Source of the DNA: JABSQH01 sp039177505
Lineage (GTDB): Bacteria; Actinomycetota; Acidimicrobiia; Acidimicrobiales; Ilumatobacteraceae
Direction of reading: 5' to 3'
Assembly: GCA_039177505.1 (NCBI GenBank)
Contig: JBCDFR010000003.1
Location: 47,192 to 111,191, forward strand
Length of the DNA stretch: 64,000 nt
Shown: positions 8,785 through 17,634 of the stretch, piece after piece
Layout: each line of letters opens with the position of its first letter
Numbering within the stretch: position 1 is the stretch's first letter
Program-made: the position numbers and the translations under genes
Notes under the pieces: generated by a model
Seen by the model: only the letters and a program-made list of their open reading frames with translations
The model's database searches: none
Told to the model about the DNA's origin: nothing

Positions 8785-9522
8785 ATGAACGAATCGATCG
8801 TCATCATTACCGGGTCGGCGCCACTCGCGCCCGATGCGGTGGATGCGATCCCCGACGACGCGATCCTGCTTGCGGTCGACGGCGGGCTCGACCACGCGCT
8901 CGCCGCGGGACTGCAACCCTCCGGTCTGATCGGCGACCTCGACTCGATCACCGAGCAGGGACTGGTGTGGGCGGCGCGCAATGCGACCATCGATCGGCAC
9001 CCGGCAGACAAGGACGAGACCGATACCGAGCTGGCATTGGCGTTCGCCGTGGCGATGACACCAGACCGGTTGATGCTGGTCGGCGGCGGCGAGCGCCTCG
9101 ACCACACGATCGCCGCGCTCGGCGCGCTCGGCGCGCCAGCGTTGACGAGTATCCCGAGCATCGAGGCGTGGTGGGGAGACCAGCACGTGCAGGTCATCCA
9201 CGGTCCTGGTGCGGCTTCACTCAACGTCGTCCCTGGCTCCACGCTGTCGCTGTTGGCACTGCATGGCGCATGCCGAGCAGTGGCCATCTCCGGCGTTCGT
9301 TGGCCGCTCGACGATGTCGCGCTGGCACCTGTTGTCGGCTATGGCGTCAGCAACGAGGTCGGCGATGACGGCCTGGTCGACGTCCAGCTGTCCGAGGGTG
9401 TGTTGACGGTGTTCGACCGCCCGCGATCTCCGACCGGCACACCGACCCCGACTGCGACTTCGACCCCGACTGCGACTTCGACCCCGACCAGTTCACACAA
9501 CAGCACGGAGACCACGACATGA
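8785..9522 (+). CDS. thiN: Thiamine pyrophosphokinase
   Basis: Converts thiamine plus ATP to thiamine pyrophosphate, the salvage step after uptake. The family motifs are clear in the 245-residue product: LAVDGGLDHAL, IGDLDSI, ADKDETDTELAL and GGGERLDHTIAALG, followed by a C-terminal beta domain. The start at 8785 is fixed by GGAGGA 4 nt upstream inside the riboswitch; an in-frame ATG at 8749 lies within the aptamer. The last 30 or so residues are a Thr/Pro/Ala/Ser tail made by an 18-bp DNA repeat, unusual for this enzyme. The stop overlaps the thiB start by 4 bp (ATGA). Confidence 0.95.
   Translation: MNESIVIITGSAPLAPDAVDAIPDDAILLAVDGGLDHALAAGLQPSGLIGDLDSITEQGLVWAARNATIDRHPADKDETDTELALAFAVAMTPDRLMLVGGGERLDHTIAALGALGAPALTSIPSIEAWWGDQHVQVIHGPGAASLNVVPGSTLSLLALHGACRAVAISGVRWPLDDVALAPVVGYGVSNEVGDDGLVDVQLSEGVLTVFDRPRSPTGTPTPTATSTPTATSTPTSSHNSTETTT
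9445..9489 (+). repeat. 18-bp tandem repeat in the thiN tail
   Basis: The unit ACCCCGACTGCGACTTCG is present twice exactly (9445-9462, 9463-9480) plus a half copy to 9489. It is in frame and encodes repeats of the residues TPTATS. Length change in whole units would keep the frame and the overlap with thiB. Confidence 0.8.
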
Positions 9523-10664
9523 GCATCGTCCGATTCATTGCCGCCGTTGCGGCGACCGCACTGATCGCTGCCAGCTGTAGCGACGACGACAGCGACACGA
9601 CGACTGAGGCCGACGACTCGTCGACAGCGTCGACCGACGTCGCGTCGACGGATACGCCGACGACCGAATCGACCGCCGAATCGTCGACGGACGCGACGAC
9701 GATCACGTTGGTCACCTATGACTCGTTCCCCACTGCAGACACGAGCCTCAACGACGCGCTGGCCACGTTCACCGCCGACACCGGGATCGACGTCGAGATC
9801 CTCGTCGCCGGCGACACCGGCACGATGGTCTCGAAGGCGGCGCTCACGGCCGGCAACCCCGAAGGCGACGTGATGTGGGGCGTCGACAACACGTTCCTCT
9901 CGCGGGCACTCGATGCCGGGATCTTTGAGCCGTACTCGACATCGGTCGAGCTCCCTGCCGAACTCGTCGACCTGGCGCCTGACGGTGAGGTCACCCCGGT
10001 CGACTTCGGCGACGTATGCATCAACTACGACATCGGTTGGTTCGCCGACAACGATCTCGAACCACCGTCGTCGCTCGACGACCTCACCGACCCGGCCTAC
10101 GCGGATCTCCTCGTCGTGCAAAACCCGGCAACGAGTTCACCCGGGTTCGCGTTCTTCCTGGCCACCGTCGACGAGTACGGGGAGGACGGTTGGAGCGACT
10201 ATTGGACCGCTCTGAGCGACAACGGAGTTGCCGTCGTCGACGGATGGACTGACGCGTACTACGGCGACTTCACGTGGGCCGGCGGTGGTGACCGCCCGAT
10301 CGTCGTGTCGTACGGCTCGAGCCCGCCGGCCGAGGTGCTCTTTGCCGATCCGCCAGTCGACACCGCCCCGACCGGTGTCGTCGAGAGCACCTGCTTTCGC
10401 CAAGTCGAGTTCGTCGGTGTGCTCGCCGGCACCGACGCGCCCGACGAAGCGCAGGCGTTGGTCGACTTCCTCGTGAGCGACACCTTCCAGTCCGAGCTCG
10501 CCCTCAACCTCTTCGTCTATCCCGCTGCTCCGACGGTCGACCTGCCCCAAGAATTCGTCGACTACGCCGTCGTTGCCGAAAGTCCGCGCTCGGTCGACCC
10601 AACGACCATCGAGGCGAACCGCGAGGAGTGGATCGACGAATGGACCGCTCTGGTGCTCGGGTGA
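9519..10664 (+). CDS. thiB: Thiamine ABC transporter substrate-binding lipoprotein
   Basis: The extracytoplasmic binding protein for thiamine or its phosphates. Of 381 residues, 1-20 are a lipoprotein signal with lipobox AASC (Cys20), and 21-62 an acidic Ser/Thr linker. The remainder is a type 2 periplasmic-binding fold close to ThiB: VTYDSF, GDTGTMVSKAAL, GDVMWGVDNTFLSRALDAGIF, DVCINYD and a C-terminal block with DFLVSDTFQSELAL. It is coupled to thiN (ATGA, 9519-9522) and to thiP (GTGA, 10661-10664), placing it under the TPP riboswitch. Confidence 0.92.
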   Translation: MSIVRFIAAVAATALIAASCSDDDSDTTTEADDSSTASTDVASTDTPTTESTAESSTDATTITLVTYDSFPTADTSLNDALATFTADTGIDVEILVAGDTGTMVSKAALTAGNPEGDVMWGVDNTFLSRALDAGIFEPYSTSVELPAELVDLAPDGEVTPVDFGDVCINYDIGWFADNDLEPPSSLDDLTDPAYADLLVVQNPATSSPGFAFFLATVDEYGEDGWSDYWTALSDNGVAVVDGWTDAYYGDFTWAGGGDRPIVVSYGSSPPAEVLFADPPVDTAPTGVVESTCFRQVEFVGVLAGTDAPDEAQALVDFLVSDTFQSELALNLFVYPAAPTVDLPQEFVDYAVVAESPRSVDPTTIEANREEWIDEWTALVLG

Positions 10665-12253
10665 ACCGTCCGCCGGCGTGGTTGATCGCAGCGCTCGCGG
10701 CGCTCCCGGTCGCTGCGCTGGCGCTGTTCTATCTCTGGCCGCTGGGCACGCTGTTCACCGAGACGTTGGGGGCCGGCGCGGTCGCCGACACGCTGCGCCG
10801 AGACACGACTCGTGAGGTCCTGTGGTTCACCTTTTGGCAGGCGGTGGCGTCGACGGGCGCGACGCTCGCCGTCGGGTTGATTCCTGCGTGGCTCGTCGCC
10901 CGCTACGAGTTCCGCGGGCGAGGATCGTTGCTCGGGGCGTTGACCGCCGTGTTCGTGCTGCCGACGGTGGTGGTCGGCAGTGCGGTGCTCGCCGTGTTGC
11001 CGGCTTCGATCGAGCGCAGCACGTGGGCGATCATCATCGCCCACGTGCTGTTCAACATCGCTGTGGTCGTCCGGCTGGTCGGCGCGCTGTGGGAGCGCCT
11101 GCCGACAGATCTGTCCGCCGCTGCCGCAACCTTGGGTGCCGGCCCGCTGGACACGATGCGCCACGTCACGCTCCCGCTGTTGCGACCGGCGTTGCTGGCC
11201 ACTGCCAGTGCGGTGTTCGTCCTCACGTTCACCTCGTTCGGCGTGATCCGCGTCGTCGGCGCCCCCGGCACTCGAACGATCGAGGTCGAGGTGTGGCGCC
11301 GGGCGACGCAGCTCGGCGACATTCCCGGCGCCTCAGTGCTGACGATCGTGCAGCTCCTCGTGCTGGGTCTCGTGCTCGCCGCGACAGGGCTCTTGCAGCG
11401 GCGGTGGACCGCCGCGCTTGACCTTGCGCCGACGCGCCGACGCCGCTCGCGTACCCGTCGCGAGCAGACGGTGGTGACCACTGTCGGCTTGGCCACCGCC
11501 GCCGTCCTCGTCGTTCCCCTCGCGGCGATGGTCGTCGCCTCGTTCTCATCGCCCACCGGATGGACCACCGCCGGATGGACCAATCTGGACGGCGGCGAGA
11601 TCCGCCCCGGCCTACGGGTCGGCATCGACCCGGTTGCGGCAGTCACCACATCGGTGCGCTTTGCCGCTTGGGCCGCGTTGTTCGCCGTACTGATCGGCGG
11701 TCTCGCGTCGCTGGCCATCACCGCCGCCCAACGAGCGGGACGCCTCCTCGACATCGGTCTGACACTGCCGATCGCCACCTCTGCGGTCACGATCGGACTC
11801 GGCCTGCTGATCACGTTTGACACCCCGCCCGTCGACTGGCGCGCCGAGTGGTGGCTGGTCCCGGTCGGTCAGGCCCTCGTTGCGGTTCCGTTCGTCGTGC
11901 GCACGATCGTGCCGACGCTGCGGGCACTCGACCCGCAGCTACTCGCCGCTGCCGGCACCCTCGGTGCGAACCCGAGCCGCGCATGGCGCGAGGTCGTCCT
12001 TCCGATGGCCTGGCGTCCACTTCTCGCGGGCGCCGGCATCGCTGTCGCGATCTCACTTGGCGAGTTCGGTGCCACCAGCGTGCTATCGCGTAGCGGCGAT
12101 GAAACGTTGCCGATCGCGATCGAGCGCCTGCTCGGGCGGACCGGCGCAACACTGCAGGCGCAGGGCTACGCGTTGGCAACGATCCTCGCGCTCGTCACCG
12201 GTCTACTGATGATCGTCGCCGAACGCGGCGCCGGGCGAACCATCGACGGATGA
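10661..12253 (+). CDS. thiP: Thiamine ABC transporter permease, fused two-domain type
   Basis: A 530-residue inner-membrane permease with two homologous halves, each about six membrane segments, as in ThiP. Each half carries an EAA coupling motif for the ATPase: AAATLGAGPLDTMRHVTLP in the first half and AAAGTLGANPSRAWREVVLP in the second. GTG 10661 is chosen because it gives the same 4-bp overlap (GTGA) as the other genes of the operon; an upstream ATG at 10628 would lie inside thiB. It overlaps thiQ by ATGA at 12250-12253. Confidence 0.92.
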   Translation: MNRPPAWLIAALAALPVAALALFYLWPLGTLFTETLGAGAVADTLRRDTTREVLWFTFWQAVASTGATLAVGLIPAWLVARYEFRGRGSLLGALTAVFVLPTVVVGSAVLAVLPASIERSTWAIIIAHVLFNIAVVVRLVGALWERLPTDLSAAAATLGAGPLDTMRHVTLPLLRPALLATASAVFVLTFTSFGVIRVVGAPGTRTIEVEVWRRATQLGDIPGASVLTIVQLLVLGLVLAATGLLQRRWTAALDLAPTRRRRSRTRREQTVVTTVGLATAAVLVVPLAAMVVASFSSPTGWTTAGWTNLDGGEIRPGLRVGIDPVAAVTTSVRFAAWAALFAVLIGGLASLAITAAQRAGRLLDIGLTLPIATSAVTIGLGLLITFDTPPVDWRAEWWLVPVGQALVAVPFVVRTIVPTLRALDPQLLAAAGTLGANPSRAWREVVLPMAWRPLLAGAGIAVAISLGEFGATSVLSRSGDETLPIAIERLLGRTGATLQAQGYALATILALVTGLLMIVAERGAGRTIDG

Positions 12254-12939
12254 GTGCTCGCGCCCACTCGATGCATGCGGCCGACATCGTCGTGCGCTTC
12301 GCAGACACCACCGTGCTCGATCGCGTGACGTTGCGGATCGACGCAGGAGCGGTCGTCGCGCTCGTCGGCCGTTCGGGAAGCGGCAAGAGCACGTTGCTCC
12401 GAGTGATCGCCGGCATCATTGCTGCCGATGCTGGCCGCGTGGCGATCGACGACGTCGACGTCACCGAGCTTCCGACGCATCGACGCGGCGTGGGGATGGT
12501 GTTCCAGGACAACCAGTTGTTCCCTCACCGCAGCGTGGTCGACAACGCCGCGTTCGCGCTGCAGATGCGCGGCGTCCCCAAACGGGATCGGCGAACGATT
12601 GCCGAGCAGTGGCTGGAGCGCGTCGGCCTGGGCGGACTTGGCGACCGTCGAGTGCAGGGATTGTCGGGGGGCGAGGCCAAGCGCGTCGCGTTGGCCCGCA
12701 CACTCGCCGCTGAGCCCAAGGTGCTGTTACTCGACGAACCACTCAGCGGGCTCGATCGCGATCTGCACGATCGCTTGGCGGCCGATCTTGCCGAGCTCCT
12801 ACGCGACACGTCGACGACGGCACTGCTCGTGACCCACGACCACAGCGAGGCGGCGATAATCGCCGATCGCACCGTGGCCCTGGCCGATCTCCAAGCGACA
12901 CGTGGATCGGGCGAGGGCCGAAATTCGGCGCAAAATTAA
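12250..12939 (+). CDS. thiQ: Thiamine ABC transporter ATP-binding protein
   Basis: The ATPase of the thiamine importer (229 residues). Walker A is GRSGSGKST, the Q-loop VFQDNQLFPH, the ABC signature LSGGEAKRVALARTL, Walker B VLLLDEPLSGLD, and the switch His is in LLVTHDHSEA. It is the last gene of the riboswitch-controlled, fully overlapping operon. A short hairpin lies just after its stop. Confidence 0.93.
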   Translation: MSARAHSMHAADIVVRFADTTVLDRVTLRIDAGAVVALVGRSGSGKSTLLRVIAGIIAADAGRVAIDDVDVTELPTHRRGVGMVFQDNQLFPHRSVVDNAAFALQMRGVPKRDRRTIAEQWLERVGLGGLGDRRVQGLSGGEAKRVALARTLAAEPKVLLLDEPLSGLDRDLHDRLAADLAELLRDTSTTALLVTHDHSEAAIIADRTVALADLQATRGSGEGRNSAQN

Positions 12940-12941
12940 TA

Positions 12942-12958
12942 CTAGACTTATAGTCTAG
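12942..12958 (+). terminator. Candidate terminator hairpin after thiQ
   Basis: CTAGACT-TAT-AGTCTAG forms a perfect 7-bp stem with a 3-nt loop, starting 3 bp after the thiQ stop and followed by CTTTTC. The stem is AT-rich for this genome and the U-tract is short, so termination may be weak; it could also be a protein-binding palindrome. Confidence 0.45.
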
Positions 12959-13011
12959 CTTTTCGGTGCAGTTCAGGTTGTTCAAAACCGCTCGTCCGTA
13001 CGGTCGAACGC

Positions 13012-13839
13012 ATGAAACATTCAACAACAGCACTACTCATCGGCGTCGGCATCGTCGCCCTATCAGCATGTGGAGGCGGGACGAGCATCGGCCCAGCCTC
13101 GGAGGGAGCCTCAGGCGTCGATGACGCCGACGGCACCGAGATCGTCGTGACCGAAGAAACGGTCGTGAGCGACGCTTCCGACGCAATCGTCACCAGCGAC
13201 TCGGTCGTCACCGGCGATTCGAGCGATACCAACTCTGACACGGTCGTGAGCGACACAAACTCCGACGCAGCCGTGAGCGACGGGACCTCCGGCGCAGTCG
13301 ACACCGGGTCGACTGGGTCAAATGGGTCGGCGTCGTTGACGTCGGCGTCTGGCACGGTCATCGCCGCTCCGATCGGTACCGCCGGGTCGGCCGAGTTCAT
13401 CGTCGACGGCCGCACGGTGTCGGTCGGAACGATGGACCTCGACGGCGGATGGACCGAAACGAAGCGATCGGTCAGCGACGACGTGGACATCGACCTGTTG
13501 TCCTCCAACAACACCAAGATCGACATCGACGCCGACCTCGGGTCGTCGGGCACCATCTTCGAACTCGACGTCGACACGGATTGGGCGCTCAACGCGGGCA
13601 CCTACCTCGAGCCGACGATCGCCGGCGATGTCTACGTGACATACGACGGCTCGCAGCTGACGTTCGAGTCGGCGAACCTGAACGATGGCTGGGTGATTTC
13701 CAGCCAGGGCGGTAGTGGCACCAACATCGTCATGACGATCACTGACCAGTCGACGAACGACACCGTGCGCATCACGGGAAAGATCGACTCCAGCAAGATC
13801 GAAATTGACAACCGCACCCGGGTTGCGCTCAACAACTAA
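13012..13839 (+). CDS. Secreted lipoprotein of unknown function
   Basis: A 275-residue lipoprotein. Residues 1-20 are a signal peptide with lipobox ALSAC (Cys20). Residues about 25-108 are a low-complexity Asp/Ser/Thr/Val linker with repeats of SDTNSD and VVSD type. Residues about 110-275 form a beta-rich domain (SAEFIVDGRTVSVGTMDLDGGW..., ending in IDNRTRVALNN) I do not recognise. The ATG is preceded by TACGGT at 7 nt. A strong hairpin follows the stop, so it is probably transcribed alone. Confidence 0.8.
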   Translation: MKHSTTALLIGVGIVALSACGGGTSIGPASEGASGVDDADGTEIVVTEETVVSDASDAIVTSDSVVTGDSSDTNSDTVVSDTNSDAAVSDGTSGAVDTGSTGSNGSASLTSASGTVIAAPIGTAGSAEFIVDGRTVSVGTMDLDGGWTETKRSVSDDVDIDLLSSNNTKIDIDADLGSSGTIFELDVDTDWALNAGTYLEPTIAGDVYVTYDGSQLTFESANLNDGWVISSQGGSGTNIVMTITDQSTNDTVRITGKIDSSKIEIDNRTRVALNN

Positions 13840-13862
13840 CTCAACAGCTAATGGGAGCACAC

Positions 13863-13894
13863 GAACCGCTCGGCGGACTTCCGCCGAGCGGTTC
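13863..13894 (+). terminator. Strong hairpin terminator after the lipoprotein gene
   Basis: GAACCGCTCGGCGG, loop ACTT, then CCGCCGAGCGGTTC: a perfect 14-bp stem with a tetraloop, starting 23 bp after the stop at 13839. There is no U-tract, as is common for actinobacterial hairpin terminators. Confidence 0.75.
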
Positions 13895-13949
13895 TGCGCG
13901 CCCATGTCGATGTGTCCGAAGCCGCGATCGCCAATTCTGGAGATGCCCA

Positions 13950-14213
13950 TTGTCCACCTCGGCCCATGCCACCCACCTCCGCGAGCGTGCCGACGACCTG
14001 CGCCGCTTCGCCGAGCAGCTCGAGCACACGCCCGCTGCCGATGTCGATCGGTTGGCCGGCGACGACACATGGCGCGGCCGCCGGCCCGCGCTGTGCAGAT
14101 TCGTCCTCCGCATCAATCTCGCTCAACTGCACGCAGCAGCCGACGACCTGCGATGGAAGGCGGCCCTCCTCGAACAGCAGGCCGACCAGCTCGATGCGGC
14201 CCTTGGCTCGTGA
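13950..14213 (+). CDS. WXG100-like small helical protein
   Basis: An 87-residue protein read from TTG 13950, with GGAG 7 nt upstream. It is predicted as two long amphipathic helices (residues about 4-27 and 48-85) joined by a turn with the motif W41-R-G43. That is the architecture of WXG100/ESAT-6-like proteins (about 100 residues, central W-x-G). The C-terminal YxxxD/E export signal known for mycobacterial ESX substrates is not seen. Its stop overlaps the next gene's GTG by 4 bp, the arrangement expected for a partner pair. No secretion ATPase is in the window. Annotation as WXG100-like rests on shape and motif only. Confidence 0.55.
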   Translation: MSTSAHATHLRERADDLRRFAEQLEHTPAADVDRLAGDDTWRGRRPALCRFVLRINLAQLHAAADDLRWKAALLEQQADQLDAALGS

Positions 14214-15859
14214 TGTGGTCGGCCCTGCCAACGGGCTACGATCCGCTTGCGATCAGCCGCCTTCGCCGAGCGGTGTTCAGCGCACTCGATGCCCTGCACG
14301 CACTGCGGTGCGACGATCCACTGGCAGGGCACGCCTGTTCGGCAGTCCGTCTGATGCAGCAAAATCTCGAGGACCACTGGTTGGCGCTACTCGAAGAGAT
14401 CATGCGCAGTGAAGCGATGATCGCGTGGACCGCTGCGGCGAACGATCCAGCCCGCGCTGCGTCGACCTCACTGCAGCGATGGATTGCCGATCGGACCGTC
14501 GGTCCGTCAGCCGGTCTCCTCGGACTCGCCGATGACGCCGACCTTCTGGCGCGGCTCGCTGCGATCGACTTCCCTCTCGACACGCGGGGCGGGTTCGATG
14601 CTGCCTCGATCGTCGTCAACCGCGCGCTCGTCGACGAGATTGGCTTCCGTGCCCAGGATCCTCGTTTCGCAGACGAATTGGCCGCGCTGGCGCTCACCAA
14701 CGCGACGTCGGTTGCCGCGCTCACCACAGCGCTCCCCGATGCGGCGCTCACGACGATCGCGATGCGGCTCTTGAGCAACGTGTCGTGGGTCGACGATGCA
14801 CCCACGGCGGCCAGCGCCCACGGGGCGAGCGCAGTGATCGGACAGCTAGCCGACCGCGATCCAGCCGCGCTGCTGTCGGTGCTCACCGATCGCGACATGC
14901 TGATCACGCTCGGCACATGGCCGATGCTCGATCAGGAGATCATCGCCCGCGCGGTCGGCGCCGCATTACACGACGCCGTGATCGCCGAGCCCGGCCTCCT
15001 CGATCGAGGCCTCGACGCGGTTGCGACGATCGCCGCGCTCGCACCGACGACGTTCGACGACGGCATGCGGCCCGGTCTGGCGACCGGCGTCGCCGCTGCG
15101 CTCCCCGTGTACCTCCCCGCAATCGGACCAGCGATCCGAAACGAAGGCACCGAACCGGTGCGCGTCGTCGGTGCCAACGGACCACGGACGCTCGCGACCT
15201 ACGACGAGCTCCGTGAGTTGATCGGCGCACTCGGACGCCACGACGAAGCACTGGTCATCGTGGCCATGAGTCTTGCCGCCTACACGATCGACGTCATCGC
15301 CGAGGCGGGACCCGACCTCGCAACAGCCCCCGGGGTCGAATACCCGGCGCAGGTCGCCGACCTGGTGCGCGATGCACTCGACGACGAACACCGCGAGGCG
15401 GCCGCATCGACCGCTACCTCGATCGCCGCGCAGCGGCAACACCGCTCCCTGCTCGGCGCTGCAGCGACCGTCGTCGTCAATGCAACCCAGGTCTCACGTG
15501 TGCTCCGCACGGTGACCTCGTTCAGCCTCGGGCCGATCGATGCACAGGACCCGAGCAGCGTCGTTGCGCTCCCGGATCGGTCGATCACCGCGGAGATCTA
15601 CGACACCATCACCGTCGAGACGCTGCGGGTGGCGGCAGCCACCGAACACCTCGAGCTTGACCCGACCGACCGGCAGACACTCGTCGCCGCCATTGCGCTC
15701 GTCGACGCGGCCGGCGACGACCTTGGGATGCGCCGACGGGCGATCATCGATGCCGAGTACGTCGCACGACAAGTCCCCGCAGCAGGCGGATTCCTCAGTG
15801 CCGCCCGTCAACGCAGCGGCGTCGACGAGCTCCGCGAAGACCGTCGACCCGACGACTGA
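14210..15859 (+). CDS. Large alanine-rich helical protein coupled to the WXG100-like gene
   Basis: A 549-residue, almost entirely helical protein with no signal peptide and no clear membrane segment. The first 75 residues (with SRLRRAVFSALDALHAL and VRLMQQNLEDHWLALLEEI) resemble an LXG/WXG-type N-terminal coiled region. The middle contains repeated 'DRDPAALLSVLTDRDMLITLG'-type helices reminiscent of DUF6571-like actinobacterial proteins; that likeness is my impression, not a search result. GTG 14210 overlaps the upstream stop (GTGA); ATG 14213 is an alternative. No catalytic motif or toxin domain is visible at the C-terminus. Function unknown. Confidence 0.6.
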   Translation: MMWSALPTGYDPLAISRLRRAVFSALDALHALRCDDPLAGHACSAVRLMQQNLEDHWLALLEEIMRSEAMIAWTAAANDPARAASTSLQRWIADRTVGPSAGLLGLADDADLLARLAAIDFPLDTRGGFDAASIVVNRALVDEIGFRAQDPRFADELAALALTNATSVAALTTALPDAALTTIAMRLLSNVSWVDDAPTAASAHGASAVIGQLADRDPAALLSVLTDRDMLITLGTWPMLDQEIIARAVGAALHDAVIAEPGLLDRGLDAVATIAALAPTTFDDGMRPGLATGVAAALPVYLPAIGPAIRNEGTEPVRVVGANGPRTLATYDELRELIGALGRHDEALVIVAMSLAAYTIDVIAEAGPDLATAPGVEYPAQVADLVRDALDDEHREAAASTATSIAAQRQHRSLLGAAATVVVNATQVSRVLRTVTSFSLGPIDAQDPSSVVALPDRSITAEIYDTITVETLRVAAATEHLELDPTDRQTLVAAIALVDAAGDDLGMRRRAIIDAEYVARQVPAAGGFLSAARQRSGVDELREDRRPDD

Positions 15860-15889
15860 CCGCCGATCGAGCAGCCCATGGCGATGGGC

Positions 15890-16543
15890 TCAGAACACGT
15901 CTGCGGAGCCCAGACCGTCGATCTCGCCACGACCGGTCAGCCAGGCGAGACGCTCCGGTGGCGACGACCGTCGGGCGGCGGCAGGGATCTCCGTCATGCC
16001 CATCGGCTGCCGTGCCTTCCACAACATCTCCAGCCGCGCCAGTTCCAGGCGGATGTACAGCGCTGGCAACTGCTCGAACCCGAACCCGATATCGAGGTCG
16101 ATGTGGTGCAACAACACCTCGCGCGACCGTAGAAACGGGAGCTCGCGCAGCGGCACCTCGGCACCGTGAGACAGCCGCCCACGCCCCTCCCACGATGACG
16201 CCGCCCACATCGACTCGAGCTGCCACACCGATCTCCGCAGCGCATCGATGTGTTCCGCTGCCGATCGACTGGCCGCCTCCTCGATCTCCGCCGTCCGTTG
16301 ACTGTGGCCTCCGGGATACTGCTCCCCGACGTCGCCGCCCGCTGCCGCACTGAAGAGCCGGGTATGACCGTCGCCGGAGTTGGTGATGTGCGCCAGCACA
16401 TGTCCGATCGACCACTCCGGCAGCGCCGACGGCGCGAATACCTCGAGATCGTCGCGCCGCCCGTCGAGCGCTGCGAGTAGCTGCTGGTGAGCGCCGGCTG
16501 CGAGCTCCACATCACGGTCGAGATCGCGTCCGACGGCGGGCAT
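15890..16543 (-). CDS. Mycothiol-dependent maleylpyruvate-isomerase-family protein
   Basis: A 217-residue DinB-like four-helix protein of the MDMPI family, whose founding member isomerises maleylpyruvate using mycothiol. Visible signatures are the metal-ligand His helix in WSIGHVLAHITNSGDGHTRLF (about residues 44-64) and the second block REVLLHHIDLDIGF (about 145-158). Start 16543 is preferred (TACGCT 6 nt upstream) over the longer frame from 16585. Many family members have other thiol-dependent roles, so the substrate is open. Together with ino1 at 49.5 kb it suggests that the host makes mycothiol. Confidence 0.85.
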   Translation of the reverse strand: MPAVGRDLDRDVELAAGAHQQLLAALDGRRDDLEVFAPSALPEWSIGHVLAHITNSGDGHTRLFSAAAGGDVGEQYPGGHSQRTAEIEEAASRSAAEHIDALRRSVWQLESMWAASSWEGRGRLSHGAEVPLRELPFLRSREVLLHHIDLDIGFGFEQLPALYIRLELARLEMLWKARQPMGMTEIPAAARRSSPPERLAWLTGRGEIDGLGSADVF

Positions 16544-16620
16544 CGCCGCAGCGTAACGGCGACCGGCACCCGGCAACATGGCCACTGAAACCGGTGGCGG
16601 AACGTGGCAGGCTGTGCGCC

Positions 16621-17634
16621 ATGCAACTGGGAATGGTCGGACTGGGTCGAATGGGCGCCAACATGGTGCGCCGACTCCATGCGCACGGACACGACTGCGT
16701 GGCGTACGACGTCGCCGAGGCGCCCATCGCCGAACTCGAGTCCGAAGGTGTCACCGGCGCCCGCACGCTCGAAGAGCTCGTCGGGAAACTCGATGCGCCG
16801 CGGTCGATCTGGCTCATGGTGCCCGCGGCGCTCGTCGGCGCCACGTTGGAGCAGCTGGTACCGCTGCTCGATGCCGACGACACCGTGATCGACGGCGGCA
16901 ACTCGTGGTATCACCACGACGTCGACCGAGCCGCCGACCTGACCCCGAAGGGCATCCACTACGTCGATGTCGGTACGAGTGGCGGCGTGTGGGGGCTCGA
17001 GCGCGGATACTCGCTGATGATCGGTGGCGACGACACGGCGATCGACCGCCTGGCCCCGGTCTTCGACTCACTCGCGCCCGGTTTCGACGCGGCGCCTCGC
17101 ACCCCTGGCCGCACAGGCGACCTCGCGCCCGAAGAACGAGGCTGGCTGCACTGCGGGCGCACCGGCGCCGGCCACTTCGTGAAGATGGTCCACAACGGCG
17201 TCGAGTATGGGATGATGGCGGCGATTGCCGAGGGCCTCAACGTAATTGCCAACGCCGACGTCGGTTCCGCGACACACGAAGTCGACGCCGAGACCGCGCC
17301 GCTCGAGTCGCCGGAGTATTACCAGTTCGACATTGACCTTGGGAAGGTCGCTGAGGTGTGGCGACGGGGCGCGGTCATCAGCAGCTGGCTGGTCGATCTC
17401 ACCGCCGAAGCGCTCGTCGCCGATCCGGGCCTCGACACGTATGCCGGCCGCGTCAGCGACTCCGGAGAAGGTCGCTGGACGGTGAATGCCGCAGTCGACG
17501 AAGGGGTTCCCGTACCGGTGCTCGCTACAGCGTTGTTCCAACGGTTCTCGTCGCGCGGACACGCCGACACCGCCGACAAGCTCCTCTCAGCGATGCGCCA
17601 GATGTTCGGCGGCCACCACGAGAAGCCGGAGTGA
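16621..17634 (+). CDS. gnd: 6-phosphogluconate dehydrogenase, decarboxylating (YqeC/short type)
   Basis: Oxidises 6-phosphogluconate to ribulose 5-phosphate, CO2 and NAD(P)H in the pentose phosphate pathway. At 337 residues it is the short form typical of many actinobacteria. Motifs: Rossmann GMVGLGRMGANM at residues 4-15, VIDGGNSWYHHD, VDVGTSGGVWGLERGYSLMIGG, and the catalytic region GRTGAGHFVKMVHNGVEYG with the active-site Lys. ATG 16621 has CAGGCT 7 nt upstream. It overlaps zwf by 4 bp, giving a compact two-gene pathway operon. Confidence 0.93.
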   Translation: MQLGMVGLGRMGANMVRRLHAHGHDCVAYDVAEAPIAELESEGVTGARTLEELVGKLDAPRSIWLMVPAALVGATLEQLVPLLDADDTVIDGGNSWYHHDVDRAADLTPKGIHYVDVGTSGGVWGLERGYSLMIGGDDTAIDRLAPVFDSLAPGFDAAPRTPGRTGDLAPEERGWLHCGRTGAGHFVKMVHNGVEYGMMAAIAEGLNVIANADVGSATHEVDAETAPLESPEYYQFDIDLGKVAEVWRRGAVISSWLVDLTAEALVADPGLDTYAGRVSDSGEGRWTVNAAVDEGVPVPVLATALFQRFSSRGHADTADKLLSAMRQMFGGHHEKPE

